64,000 bases of DNA, from NCBI GenBank assembly GCA_964552945.1, contig CAZKIP010000001.1:186001-250000 (forward strand). The letters are read 5' to 3'. The notes under the pieces were generated by a model. That model was given only the letters and a program-made list of their open reading frames with translations. It did no database searches and had not been told where the DNA came from. Each line of letters starts with the position of its first letter. Within the stretch, counting starts at the first letter, position 1. Source of the stretch: CAZEAB01 sp964552945 (GTDB lineage Archaea > Nanobdellota > Nanobdellia > Woesearchaeales > GW2011-AR9). This document shows, in pieces, positions 24,393-33,163 of the stretch. The translations under genes were made by a program, and so were the position numbers.

Positions 24393-25253
24393 TTATCTTC
24401 TTTTATTAACAACTCTAACTCCTAACCAAACTAACAAAGCAATAACTGCGTAAGGTAGAATTACAAAGATTAAAGTTAGCAAAGTGTTGATACTATCAAC
24501 CAAGTTTCTTACCAAATTTCCTAAACTTGTTAAGGCAATGTTGGTCCACTCTGATTGTTTCTCATTCATACTAAAAGAGATTGTAGTATAATCCACTTTT
24601 TGATCTTTACTTTCCAATCTTTCTTCGAGATATTTTATAGTACGTTCTTGGTTAAAAATGAGGTTAGTTAATTGAATTTTTTCATTGGTATTTTCAATCT
24701 CAGTAAATAGTTGTTTATACAATTTCAACCTTTCTTTTTCTGATTCCAACTCGATTTTGTTGTTTGTATAACTATTAGTTATATCCTGCTTGTTAGTATA
24801 AAAAGACTTGACTTCGCCTATCTTCTTTAATTGAGTTAAAACAGCTTCAGCTTTCCCAGAAACAACCTTTATTTGATAATGACCAGATTTGGCATCGTTG
24901 TAAATATTCACATTTTCATTTACGATAAGAGAATTGCTAGTTGCAACAATTGATTTGAATTGCTGTTCATTTTCTGCATAAGTACCTCTCTTTACTTCCG
25001 TACTCATGGATAATGAAGTAGAAATTTTTCTTTCTTGAACATCAGGAGCAAACCCTTCATCATACGAAGGCATTCCAGAAGAATAGGCCATTCTCTCTAC
25101 CATCACTCCATCCATCGATTTCCCATAAGAAAGATCATTCATTCCAACTCCTGTAAACATATTACCTGCTCCAGAGAAAAATAATAGACCTACAACAAAT
25201 AGAACAACCAGCAGCCAATTTTCTTTTAATTTCAATAATTGTTTTTTAATCAT
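24393..25253 (-). CDS. DUF4349-domain membrane protein
   Basis: The 286-residue protein has an N-terminal membrane anchor (about 13-32), then an extracytoplasmic region. It includes the DUF4349 signature: ERKISTSLSMSTEVKRG, GEVKSFYTNKQDIT..Y and a long coiled coil (about 160-215) with NERTIKYLEERLES-type repeats. A C-terminal helix (about 255-280) ends with KRR in the cytoplasm. In bacteria such proteins are putative lipoproteins or sensors of unknown role. The HTH partner downstream may form a pair with it (inference). Confidence 0.82.
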   Translation of the reverse strand: MIKKQLLKLKENWLLVVLFVVGLLFFSGAGNMFTGVGMNDLSYGKSMDGVMVERMAYSSGMPSYDEGFAPDVQERKISTSLSMSTEVKRGTYAENEQQFKSIVATSNSLIVNENVNIYNDAKSGHYQIKVVSGKAEAVLTQLKKIGEVKSFYTNKQDITNSYTNNKIELESEKERLKLYKQLFTEIENTNEKIQLTNLIFNQERTIKYLEERLESKDQKVDYTTISFSMNEKQSEWTNIALTSLGNLVRNLVDSINTLLTLIFVILPYAVIALLVWLGVRVVNKRR

Positions 25254-25323
25254 GTTTGATCACCATTATTCAAAGAAACTAAATAATATATAAACCTTGC
25301 AATAAGTTCGAAAAGAGTAGAAG

Positions 25324-26526
25324 TTATAACCTTCCCCGTTTTCTCTCAGCTTCTAAAATGCTTTTTATTGCATATCTGTAAGAAGAAGTTCTTAAATCAT
25401 ACTCGGTGGTCCAAACATTTTCAAATGCAGCAACCATTTTTGAATGCAGTTTTCTTTTAATATCTTCTTCTTCCCATCTCTCATTAGCCACGTTTTGTTG
25501 CCACTCAAAGCAACTAACCGTAACCCCTCCAGCATTGGCCAAAATGTCAGGAATAACCATTACTCCTTTAGAAAACAAAATTTCATCAGCTTCGGGAGTT
25601 GTTGGCCCATTAGCTAACTCCAAAATAATTTTGGCCTTAACATCAGATACATTACTTCTGGTAATTACTTCACCTAAAGCAGAAGGAACAAGGATATCGC
25701 AATCTAACGCTAGCAATTCTCTATTTGTAATAACACTTGCACCACTAGCAACATATTTGCTAACAGAACCTTGATTTTTTTTAGCATCAATTACTGAGAT
25801 TAAATTTAAACCATTTTCATTATAAATTCCCCCTTTAGAATCAGAAACTGCAACAATAGAAAATCCTCTTTCATGAAGTAATTTAGCTGCTGTCATTCCA
25901 GCATTTCCAAAACCTTGGATTGCAACTCTTTTTTCCACATCAACTTTTTTTATCGCTTCTTCTAATACATAAACTCCTCCAAGAGCAGTTGCAATATCCC
26001 TAACATAAGATCCCCCATTTTCAATTGGTTTTCCTGTAATCATTCCAGGATCTTTTTTACCAGTTATCTTTTCAAATTCATCCAGCATCCAAACCATAAT
26101 TTGTGGAGTGGTGTAAACATCAGGAGCAGGGATGTCTTTATCTGAACCCAAATTAGCATGAAATGCTCGTACGTAAGCACGACTTAATTCTTCAATTTCT
26201 TCAATAGACAATTCTTTAGGATTTACTGTTACTCCTCCTTTTCCTCCTCCTAAAGGCAAATCTACAACAGCAGTTTTCAAAGACATCCAAAAAGAAAGAG
26301 AAGATACTTCATCCAAATCAACCTCAGGATGGAAACGGATACCTCCTTTAAATGGTCCTCGGGCATTGTTGAATTGAACACGATAGGCAGGATAATTTTT
26401 TCCATTAACTTCTAAACTTGCTTTTAGAATATTTTGAGGGGTATTCAGTAGTTCCACTTCTTTTTCACTTAAATTTTCCAAAGAAGAAATTTTATCTAAC
26501 AATTTTTTTATATTTGATAATGACAT
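25324..26526 (-). CDS. gdhA: Glutamate dehydrogenase
   Basis: This enzyme interconverts glutamate and 2-oxoglutarate plus ammonia with NAD(P). Family motifs are RGPFKGGIRFHPEVD, KTAVVDLPLGGGKGGV (catalytic Lys region), DKDIPAPDVYT, the dinucleotide loop VAIQGFGNAG and ELANGPTTPEAD. VSCFEWQQN closes the active site. The 400-residue length is usual. The cofactor preference cannot be stated. The adjacent malic enzyme, 55 bases upstream on the same strand, suggests linked amino-acid and C4 metabolism. Confidence 0.95.
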   Translation of the reverse strand: MSLSNIKKLLDKISSLENLSEKEVELLNTPQNILKASLEVNGKNYPAYRVQFNNARGPFKGGIRFHPEVDLDEVSSLSFWMSLKTAVVDLPLGGGKGGVTVNPKELSIEEIEELSRAYVRAFHANLGSDKDIPAPDVYTTPQIMVWMLDEFEKITGKKDPGMITGKPIENGGSYVRDIATALGGVYVLEEAIKKVDVEKRVAIQGFGNAGMTAAKLLHERGFSIVAVSDSKGGIYNENGLNLISVIDAKKNQGSVSKYVASGASVITNRELLALDCDILVPSALGEVITRSNVSDVKAKIILELANGPTTPEADEILFSKGVMVIPDILANAGGVTVSCFEWQQNVANERWEEEDIKRKLHSKMVAAFENVWTTEYDLRTSSYRYAIKSILEAERKRGRL

Positions 26527-26580
26527 CTTTTGGAAATAACAACAATAAAATATAAAGCTTGTGGATTTAAGGAAGTTGAT

Positions 26581-27864
26581 TTAAGCAGTTGATTTTAGTT
26601 TCTTAGCCAAATCAACCAACCTTTCATGATATCTTTTTAGATCAATCTTTTTTTGTGCTACCAAATCCTTAATGGCAGCTTCAGCAACAGCCACGGCAAC
26701 AGTTGGAAGAAGGCGTGGATCAAATGGTTTTGGAATTATGTAATCTAGACCAAAAGTTATATTTTCCCCATATATTTTTGTAACCTCTTCTGGAACTTCT
26801 TGATATGCAAGTTTAGATAATGCCTTCACAGCAGCCAACCTCATTCTTTTAGTTATTGAAGTTGCGTGAACATCCAAAGCTCCACGAAAAATAAAAGGAA
26901 AACAAAGAACGTTGTTTACTTGATTATTATAATCGCTTCTCCCAGTAGCTATAATTGCATCGGGGACAACCTTCTTGACTAACTCTGGTAAAATCTCTGG
27001 AACAGGATTTGCCATTGCAAAAATTATGGGCCTAGAGGACATTGATTTAATCATTTCTGGGGTAAGAAGGTTACCTTGAGAAACACCAATGAAAACATCT
27101 GCATCATGAAGGGCTTCAGATAGAGAAGTGTTGTCTTTTTGAACAAATTCTAATTTATACTTATTACAATCCTTCCTTTCTTTATGAATTAACCCTTTAC
27201 TATCAAATAAAAAAATGTTCTCTTTTGATGCTTCACTTTCTACCAAAGTTCTTGCTATTGAAATCCCAGCGGCTCCAGCGCCTGAAATAATAATTTTTAC
27301 ATTAGAAATGTGTTTTTTAACAAGATCTAACGAATTTAATAAGGCAGCTACGGTGATAATAGCAGTCCCATGTTGATCATCTTGAAATACTGGAATGTTC
27401 ATACTTTCAGATAATTTTTCTTCAATAAAAAAACAATCTGGCGCTTTGATATCCTCCAGATTAATACCTCCAAAAGTAGGTTCCAAAGACTTAACAATAT
27501 CAACAACTTTTTGTGGATCATTCTCATTGATTTCAATATCAAAGGCGTTGACATCTGCAAACTTCTTAAAAAGAATTGCTTTACCTTCCATTACTGGTTT
27601 ACTAGCCAAGGGACCAATATCTCCTAAACCTAATACTGCAGTGCCATTACTGATTACTCCAACCAAGTTTCCCCTCCCAGTGTACTTGTAAGAGTCTTGA
27701 GAAGATTTGCTAATCTCAAGACAAGGAAAAGCTACCCCAGGAGAATATGCAAGAGATAAGTCTTTATCATCTAAACATTTCTTTGTAGGAGAAATTGCCA
27801 ACTTTCCAGCTGGATGATCTGAATGGTACTTCAACGCAGCATTTTTTTCAGTTTTCATTTTCAT
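26581..27864 (-). CDS. NAD(P)-dependent malic enzyme
   Basis: Malic enzyme decarboxylates malate to pyruvate. Visible motifs are LSLAYSPGVAFPCLEI (catalytic Tyr region), GNLVGVISNGTAVLGLGDIGP, INLEDIKAPDCFFIE, FQDDQHGTAII (metal Asp), the Rossmann loop ISGAGAAGISIA and FAMANPVPEI. The 427 residues cover the core enzyme without the phosphotransacetylase-like tail of MaeB. It is on the same strand as gdhA. Confidence 0.93.
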   Translation of the reverse strand: MKMKTEKNAALKYHSDHPAGKLAISPTKKCLDDKDLSLAYSPGVAFPCLEISKSSQDSYKYTGRGNLVGVISNGTAVLGLGDIGPLASKPVMEGKAILFKKFADVNAFDIEINENDPQKVVDIVKSLEPTFGGINLEDIKAPDCFFIEEKLSESMNIPVFQDDQHGTAIITVAALLNSLDLVKKHISNVKIIISGAGAAGISIARTLVESEASKENIFLFDSKGLIHKERKDCNKYKLEFVQKDNTSLSEALHDADVFIGVSQGNLLTPEMIKSMSSRPIIFAMANPVPEILPELVKKVVPDAIIATGRSDYNNQVNNVLCFPFIFRGALDVHATSITKRMRLAAVKALSKLAYQEVPEEVTKIYGENITFGLDYIIPKPFDPRLLPTVAVAVAEAAIKDLVAQKKIDLKRYHERLVDLAKKLKSTA

Positions 27865-27892
27865 TAAAAAAAGTTAATTTGATAATTAAAAA

Positions 27893-28462
27893 TCAATCAA
27901 AAGTGATTTTAATCACGTCCCCATCCTGAGGAATATAACGATTAAATAGACTAAATGGTTCTTCATTCAATAAGATACTACTATTATTTCCTTCAACTTC
28001 ACAATATGAAGAAGAATCAACAATTAAACATCCATCAACCACAAATAAATTTGCTTTCTCTAAAACACTGCTAAGAGGAAGACGAGAGGTATACATTGAT
28101 ACTTTTTTGTTGTCAAACTTGACAAATAAATCTACAGAATTGCTTCTTTCATCTAAACTAATTGTTTCTCCATTTAAACTTATTAAAAGATCAAAATTTA
28201 TTGGATTATCTTGAAAAGGAAAGGCATTATAATCTTTACAACCATTCTGTTGACAGAGATTTTCTAAACAAATAACTTTTTCAGGGACATCGTCACAAAG
28301 AAGATAACATTCAGCATCGTTTTTACAAAGGCGTGGTTCGTTATATGAAGAAGTTTCTTCCTCAGTCGGGTTAATAAACCCAGGAACTGTAAAACCTAGC
28401 ACGATTAAACCAAGAAAAGTAAGGACAACAACCTTCTTCAAAAAATCTTTATTTTTTGCCAT
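27893..28462 (-). CDS. Membrane-anchored cysteine-rich surface protein
   Basis: I do not recognise the family. A basic start (MAKNKDFLKK) leads to one membrane helix or signal (about 12-29). A short cysteine-rich module follows with six Cys in a C-x5-C-x3-C-x8-C-x4-C-x4-C arrangement, suggesting disulfides outside the cell. The rest is a beta-rich domain of about 110 residues with two more cysteines. It lies 28 bases from the malic enzyme and 57 bases after the cupredoxin-like gene on the same strand. Confidence 0.65.
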   Translation of the reverse strand: MAKNKDFLKKVVVLTFLGLIVLGFTVPGFINPTEEETSSYNEPRLCKNDAECYLLCDDVPEKVICLENLCQQNGCKDYNAFPFQDNPINFDLLISLNGETISLDERSNSVDLFVKFDNKKVSMYTSRLPLSSVLEKANLFVVDGCLIVDSSSYCEVEGNNSSILLNEEPFSLFNRYIPQDGDVIKITFD

Positions 28463-28519
28463 AATTCAATTAAAAAAAGAAATAAATAAAAAGCTTCCTA
28501 TTCTGAAGCCAGTTTATAA

Positions 28520-29770
28520 CTATTCAACAACTATCATTCCTTGCATGGCTATTGCCTGAGTTCCACTACAACTTGCACAAGTTAAGTCTAAATTTCCACT
28601 TTCTGAAGCATCAAACTCAACGGTTGTTGTGCCAGTAATTTCCTTCTCAAGACCAAGTTGTGGAATTGAAAGCTTGAATGATGGTAACACAAAGGAAGGA
28701 TTTGAGTCATCAGAGTTGAAAGTTAACATAACTTTACTACCTTTCGCTACAGTCATTTTCTGAGGAACAAAATTCCATTTTTTATATGAAACTGAAAGTT
28801 TCTCTGTTGAAGCCGTAGGAGGAGTTTCCACCGGAGTAGGTTCTGGAACGATTTCAGGAGTAGTTTCAGGTTCAGGTGTAGTTTCTGCAGCTGGTTCTTC
28901 AGCCTCCACAACTTCTTCTTTATCATCAACAGCATCTTCAGTAGTATCAGGAACCAATTCCAACTCAGTGTCTAATTCTAAACTTGAATCATCAGTACTT
29001 TCATCGCCAGAATCTTCTGTACCATCTGTTAAATCAATTGTAGCAGCAGTTGTTGGATTGTCGCTAGTATCGGGAAGTAATTCAGTATCAAATCCCTGAG
29101 GGAAGAAAAATTGGCCGTCTTTAGTAATGAATGAATCAACTTCTTGACCTGCCAAGGAAAGAGTCACTTTGAAAACGTTTTTCAATTCTTCACTTTTTTC
29201 TACAGTTGCAACAAAAGGTGCTTGTAATAAGTTCTCATTAACAAAAGTTAATGCCTTAAATTCAGCGTCAGAAAGACTTAAAGGATTTGTCTTATCAACT
29301 TCTTCTGGAGAAAAGTTAAATCCTTGTGTAAACAAAGATAATACAAGTAAAATCACAGCAATTCCTGTGATCGCCTTCCAAGTTGAAACTTCTTTGAATA
29401 ATCCTGTTTCATCTTCATCATCTAACGCCCATGGATCAACTGGTTCAGGTGCGTTAATAGGAGGAGGAGTAGTTTCTTCTACTTTTACCACTTCTTCTTT
29501 TTTGTTATTGTCCTCTTTATCATTATTAATTTCCATCTTTGATTTTACCTCTGGCTCTTTAACTACAGCTGATGCAGAAGCACTTGCAGAAGTATCTTTT
29601 TTACTTACTTCTTTTTTAGCAGTTTTTTTAGCCGTTTTAGTTTTCTTTGGAGTTTTTTTAGAAGATTTTGGTTTAGCATTCACTTTCTCAATCTTGATTT
29701 CCTCATCATCATCTACAAATTCCTCACCAAAATAAGACTCATCTAATTCATCTAATTGTTTTTGTTCCAT
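28520..29770 (-). CDS. Single-pass protein with C-terminal cupredoxin-like domain
   Basis: The cytoplasmic N-terminus (1-130) is charged and low-complexity, with a KKTPKKTKTAKKTAKK patch and an acidic end. A membrane helix spans about 130-148. After a short globular domain comes a Glu/Pro/Thr/Asp-rich stalk (about 230-325). The last 85 residues resemble a plastocyanin/CuA-type cupredoxin: KWNFVPQKMTVAKGSKVMLTF, then LTCASCSG and MQGMIVVE. The His ligands usual in these sites are absent (NPSF and GTQAIAM in their places), so copper binding is doubtful. GAGGGTGA precedes the ATG at 29770. Confidence 0.7.
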   Translation of the reverse strand: MEQKQLDELDESYFGEEFVDDDEEIKIEKVNAKPKSSKKTPKKTKTAKKTAKKEVSKKDTSASASASAVVKEPEVKSKMEINNDKEDNNKKEEVVKVEETTPPPINAPEPVDPWALDDEDETGLFKEVSTWKAITGIAVILLVLSLFTQGFNFSPEEVDKTNPLSLSDAEFKALTFVNENLLQAPFVATVEKSEELKNVFKVTLSLAGQEVDSFITKDGQFFFPQGFDTELLPDTSDNPTTAATIDLTDGTEDSGDESTDDSSLELDTELELVPDTTEDAVDDKEEVVEAEEPAAETTPEPETTPEIVPEPTPVETPPTASTEKLSVSYKKWNFVPQKMTVAKGSKVMLTFNSDDSNPSFVLPSFKLSIPQLGLEKEITGTTTVEFDASESGNLDLTCASCSGTQAIAMQGMIVVE

Positions 29771-29854
29771 GAAAAATCACCCTCACTTTTTCGCTGAAAA
29801 ACTTTGAGAGAAAATAATTTATAAATATTTAGGTTATTTAGTAGATATACTCTA

Positions 29855-30562
29855 TTATGGGTGTACTTTTCTATGGTTTCCAGTTATTTTTTCAATAATT
29901 CCATCCTTAATGAATACTGTTTTTTCTGAATATTGAACCAACTCAATATCGTGTGTAATAAGAACAATGGTTTTTTTATCATGTTTATGAAAATTGGTTA
30001 ACATATCCATTATTTGTCGACCAGATTTTGAATCCAAGTTACCAGTTGGCTCGTCTGCAAGAATTATCTCTGGGTCATTTATTAAAGCCCTAGCAATCGC
30101 AACTCTTTGTTGTTGTCCTCCTGAAAGTTCATTAGGCTTGTGATGAATTCTATCTCCCAACCCTACCTTTTCAAGCAATTGGGTTGCTTTAGGGATACGT
30201 TCTTCCTCTGGAACTCCTTGAAAAATTGTTGGAAGAACTACATTTTCAAGAGCAGTTAAAGTTGAAATTAAATTGAATTGTTGAAAAATGAAACCAATTT
30301 TTTTCCCTCTCACTTGAGCTAAACTAGATTCTGTCAATAAGGAAACATCTCTTCCATTAAGAAATAATTTGCCTTTGGTAGGAATATCAAGAACCCCTAC
30401 TTGATTCATAAGAGTAGACTTACCAGAACCTGAAGGACCAAGTATTGAGACAAATTCTCCCTTGTTTATTTTTAAGGAGACTCCTTTTAGAACATTTAAG
30501 ACATTTTCTCCCAAATAGTAAGTTTTCCAAACATCCTTCAGTTCAATAATTGCCTTTGTCAT
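29855..30562 (-). CDS. MacB/LolD-type ABC transporter ATPase
   Basis: The ATPase has Walker A GPSGSGKST, GFIFQQFNLI (Q-loop), LSGGQQQRVAIARAL, IILADEPTGNLDS (Walker B) and LITHD. The pattern is that of the MacB/LolD/FtsE group, which drives mechanotransmission or export rather than import. It is the last gene of a minus-strand cluster with two FtsX-like permeases and a COG1361-like surface protein. The 105-base gap upstream has TATA-like stretches, so it may also have its own promoter. Confidence 0.93.
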   Translation of the reverse strand: MTKAIIELKDVWKTYYLGENVLNVLKGVSLKINKGEFVSILGPSGSGKSTLMNQVGVLDIPTKGKLFLNGRDVSLLTESSLAQVRGKKIGFIFQQFNLISTLTALENVVLPTIFQGVPEEERIPKATQLLEKVGLGDRIHHKPNELSGGQQQRVAIARALINDPEIILADEPTGNLDSKSGRQIMDMLTNFHKHDKKTIVLITHDIELVQYSEKTVFIKDGIIEKITGNHRKVHP

Positions 30563-30667
30563 TTTTTAGTTTAAATATTTCACATTTAATTTTTTTACTT
30601 TTATTTAATTTTATTGATATATATAAATACCATTACTTTTAATTAATTTCATGCCTTCTATTCCATT

Positions 30668-31888
30668 CTATTCATATCTTAAAGAGTCAACAGGGTTTAA
30701 CTTAGATGCCCGATACGCGGGAGCAACACCAGATAAACAACCAACTATAAACGAAAATAATAATGCTCCTAGCACCAATAACCAATCAATTTCTATTAAT
30801 AAAAAAGCTGGACCCATAAATTGAATAAATAATAATTCTGCAAATTTTGCGAAACCTATCCCTATTACCGCTCCTATAATTCCCCCTCCAAAACCATACA
30901 AACCTGACTCTACTAAAAATAAACCTAGCAGGTGAGAATTCTTTGCACCAATCGCCTTCATAACCCCTATTTCCTTGGTTCTTTCCAAAACAGAAGTATA
31001 CATGGTATTCATTATACCGATTCCTCCAACTAATAAGGAAATTGCGGCAATGCCAATAAGGACAATTTGAACTATGTCAAGGATGGTTCCAAAAGATTCT
31101 GCTAACTGTTGAGGAGTTTGTATTTGGAAATCTTCTTTTCCTTCATCTACATCTCTAAATTTACGTAATTCTTTCTCAATTTCTCCAGCTACAACAAACG
31201 GGTCTTCACCTAAATCAGACTGAGCAATAAGCATTCCATATTCATTTTTATTCCCAAAAATTTCCCAATAAGTTTCTAAGGGAAGCATCACCATTTGGTC
31301 ATCTGGAGGAGACCCTATTTTTTCTAAAATGCCAATTACTTTAAACTCCTTCCCTTTGATAATCACTTTATCTCCTAAATCCATGCCTTTCTCAAATAAA
31401 ACATCTTGAGAATTTTCATATCCTAAAACCGCTTTGAATTTATCTCCCTTTTGTAAACTACGCCCCCTCATTATTTTGAAACTTTGTGCTTCACCAATTA
31501 ACGCTCTTTCTTCAGGATCGGTCGACATTCCACTCACAAAAGGATAGCGAATAATATCATTAAATTCTACCGCTCCAGTTGTAAAAATGTATCCTGTGGA
31601 CCTTCTAACTCCAGAAGTTTTGTCAATGACCTCTAAATCTTTATCCGTTATCTTAATTGCATCAATACTTAATCCCGCAGTAAGAATATTCCCTCTTGCC
31701 AATATGAACAATTTATCTTTCCCTAATGTTTGAAATTGTTTGTCAATAGCATTTTCTAAGCCTTGACCAAGAGTTATTAAAGAAATTATGGAAGCTATTC
31801 CAATAAATATGCCTATCAAAGTTAACCAAGAACGAATTTTTCTTCTCCTTATTTCTTTTATTGATATTATAAAATAATCTTTAATCAT
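30668..31888 (-). CDS. MacB-like FtsX-domain permease (second copy)
   Basis: The 406-residue protein has the MacB layout. One N-terminal helix (about 20-42) follows IKEIRRRKIRSWLTLIGIFIGIA. A large extracytoplasmic MacB_PCD-like domain (about 45-265) comes next, then three helices in the FtsX domain (ISLLVGGIGIMNTMYTSVLERTKEIGVMKAIGAK). It is a paralogue of the neighbouring permease, sharing DVDEGKEDF and the FtsX signature. The two probably form a heterodimer with the ATPase (inference). Confidence 0.9.
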   Translation of the reverse strand: MIKDYFIISIKEIRRRKIRSWLTLIGIFIGIASIISLITLGQGLENAIDKQFQTLGKDKLFILARGNILTAGLSIDAIKITDKDLEVIDKTSGVRRSTGYIFTTGAVEFNDIIRYPFVSGMSTDPEERALIGEAQSFKIMRGRSLQKGDKFKAVLGYENSQDVLFEKGMDLGDKVIIKGKEFKVIGILEKIGSPPDDQMVMLPLETYWEIFGNKNEYGMLIAQSDLGEDPFVVAGEIEKELRKFRDVDEGKEDFQIQTPQQLAESFGTILDIVQIVLIGIAAISLLVGGIGIMNTMYTSVLERTKEIGVMKAIGAKNSHLLGLFLVESGLYGFGGGIIGAVIGIGFAKFAELLFIQFMGPAFLLIEIDWLLVLGALLFSFIVGCLSGVAPAYRASKLNPVDSLRYE

Positions 31889-31940
31889 TTTTGTTTATAT
31901 TTTCCTATTTTATATTTTCATATTGTGTTTTACCGCCTTC

Positions 31941-33155
31941 TTATTTTCTAAGAGCATCTACGGGTTTTAAATTTGCTGCTTGCCTGGCAGGTAAAACTCC
32001 CGAAATTGCTCCCACAGCAAAAGCAAAAAATAATGCTCCAAACAATAAAAAAGGACTGAAACTTGCTTGGATAAGTTGACTTTCAAAAACCTGAAAGGAA
32101 ACAAATTCAATTGTTTTACTTATTGAAAATCCTAAAAAAACTCCAATCATGCCACCAAAAAGACCTAGAAAACCAGACTCAATCAAGAACAACCGAGAGA
32201 TTTGAGAACTCCTTGCACCTGTAGCTTTCATAATTCCAATCTCTTTTGTTCTTTCAATAACAGCTGTATACATTGTGTTCATAATCCCAATTGCACCCAC
32301 GAAAAGAGAAATTGCCGCAATCCCTACTAATACTCCTTGAACAACTAACAAAATATTTGTTAATGTTTCCAATAACTGACCAGGGGTTTCCACAGTAAAA
32401 TCTTCTTTACCTTCATCCACATCCCTCGATTTTCTTAACTCTTTTTTTATATTTTCAGCGACAAGTTCGATATTTTCACCTTCCAAAATCTTAACTGGAA
32501 TAATATCAAATTGGTCACCTACAGCAAGAATTGACCTAAAGGCGGCGTCAGGAATAACAATTGTCGAATCCTGTTGAGGATTCCCAGACTTTTTCAAAAT
32601 ACCGACGACTTCAAATTTTTTATCTTGAATAAAAATTTTGTTCCTTACTTCCAATCTTTTTTCAAAAAAATCGTCCGCAAAATCTGCACCAATCATGACT
32701 TTGAATTTATCATTTTTATCAAGAATACGGCCTTCTTTAATATTATAATTATTTGCTTCAATAGCTAATTGAATTTCTTCATTTTCTTCTGGCATGGATA
32801 CAGCAAAAGAATATTTTACTTCGTCATTAAATTCTAATTTAACCGTTCTTAAAAGTCTTCCTACAACCACATCCGTTCCTCTGACTTTCTCTATGACTTT
32901 TTCATCTTTAGTTGTTAGAGGTACTGAAACTCCTGTACCAGGAGGACCAAAACTTGAACCTGCTGCACGTATTACTAGTTTATCTGTACCTAAGCTAATA
33001 AATTGTTCAGAAATAGCATCTTTTAATCCCTGACTTAAAGAAATGAGAGCTACCACAGCAGCAATCCCTATAAAAATTCCAATCATTGTTAGCCAGGAAC
33101 GAAGTTTTCGGTGACGAGCACTTGAGTAGGCTAAACGAAAATAATCAGCAACCAT
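31941..33155 (-). CDS. MacB-like FtsX-domain permease (first copy)
   Basis: The 404-residue protein has the same fold as its downstream neighbour: HRKLRSWLTMIGIFIGIAAVVALI, an extracytoplasmic domain and the FtsX motif IGIMNTMYTAVIERTKEIGIMKATGAR near the C-terminus. It follows the surface-protein gene by 8 bases and precedes the second permease by 52. Substrates of MacB-type systems range from peptides to lipoproteins; here the co-located COG1361-like protein is the obvious candidate partner. Confidence 0.9.
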   Translation of the reverse strand: MVADYFRLAYSSARHRKLRSWLTMIGIFIGIAAVVALISLSQGLKDAISEQFISLGTDKLVIRAAGSSFGPPGTGVSVPLTTKDEKVIEKVRGTDVVVGRLLRTVKLEFNDEVKYSFAVSMPEENEEIQLAIEANNYNIKEGRILDKNDKFKVMIGADFADDFFEKRLEVRNKIFIQDKKFEVVGILKKSGNPQQDSTIVIPDAAFRSILAVGDQFDIIPVKILEGENIELVAENIKKELRKSRDVDEGKEDFTVETPGQLLETLTNILLVVQGVLVGIAAISLFVGAIGIMNTMYTAVIERTKEIGIMKATGARSSQISRLFLIESGFLGLFGGMIGVFLGFSISKTIEFVSFQVFESQLIQASFSPFLLFGALFFAFAVGAISGVLPARQAANLKPVDALRK

Positions 33156-33163
33156 ATTGAACT

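Noticed and set aside
29169..29735. 188-codon plus-strand ORF opposite the cupredoxin-like gene
   Set aside because: It is a Ser/Thr/Phe-rich shadow of the low-complexity Lys/Glu coding region, without a promoter or Shine-Dalgarno.
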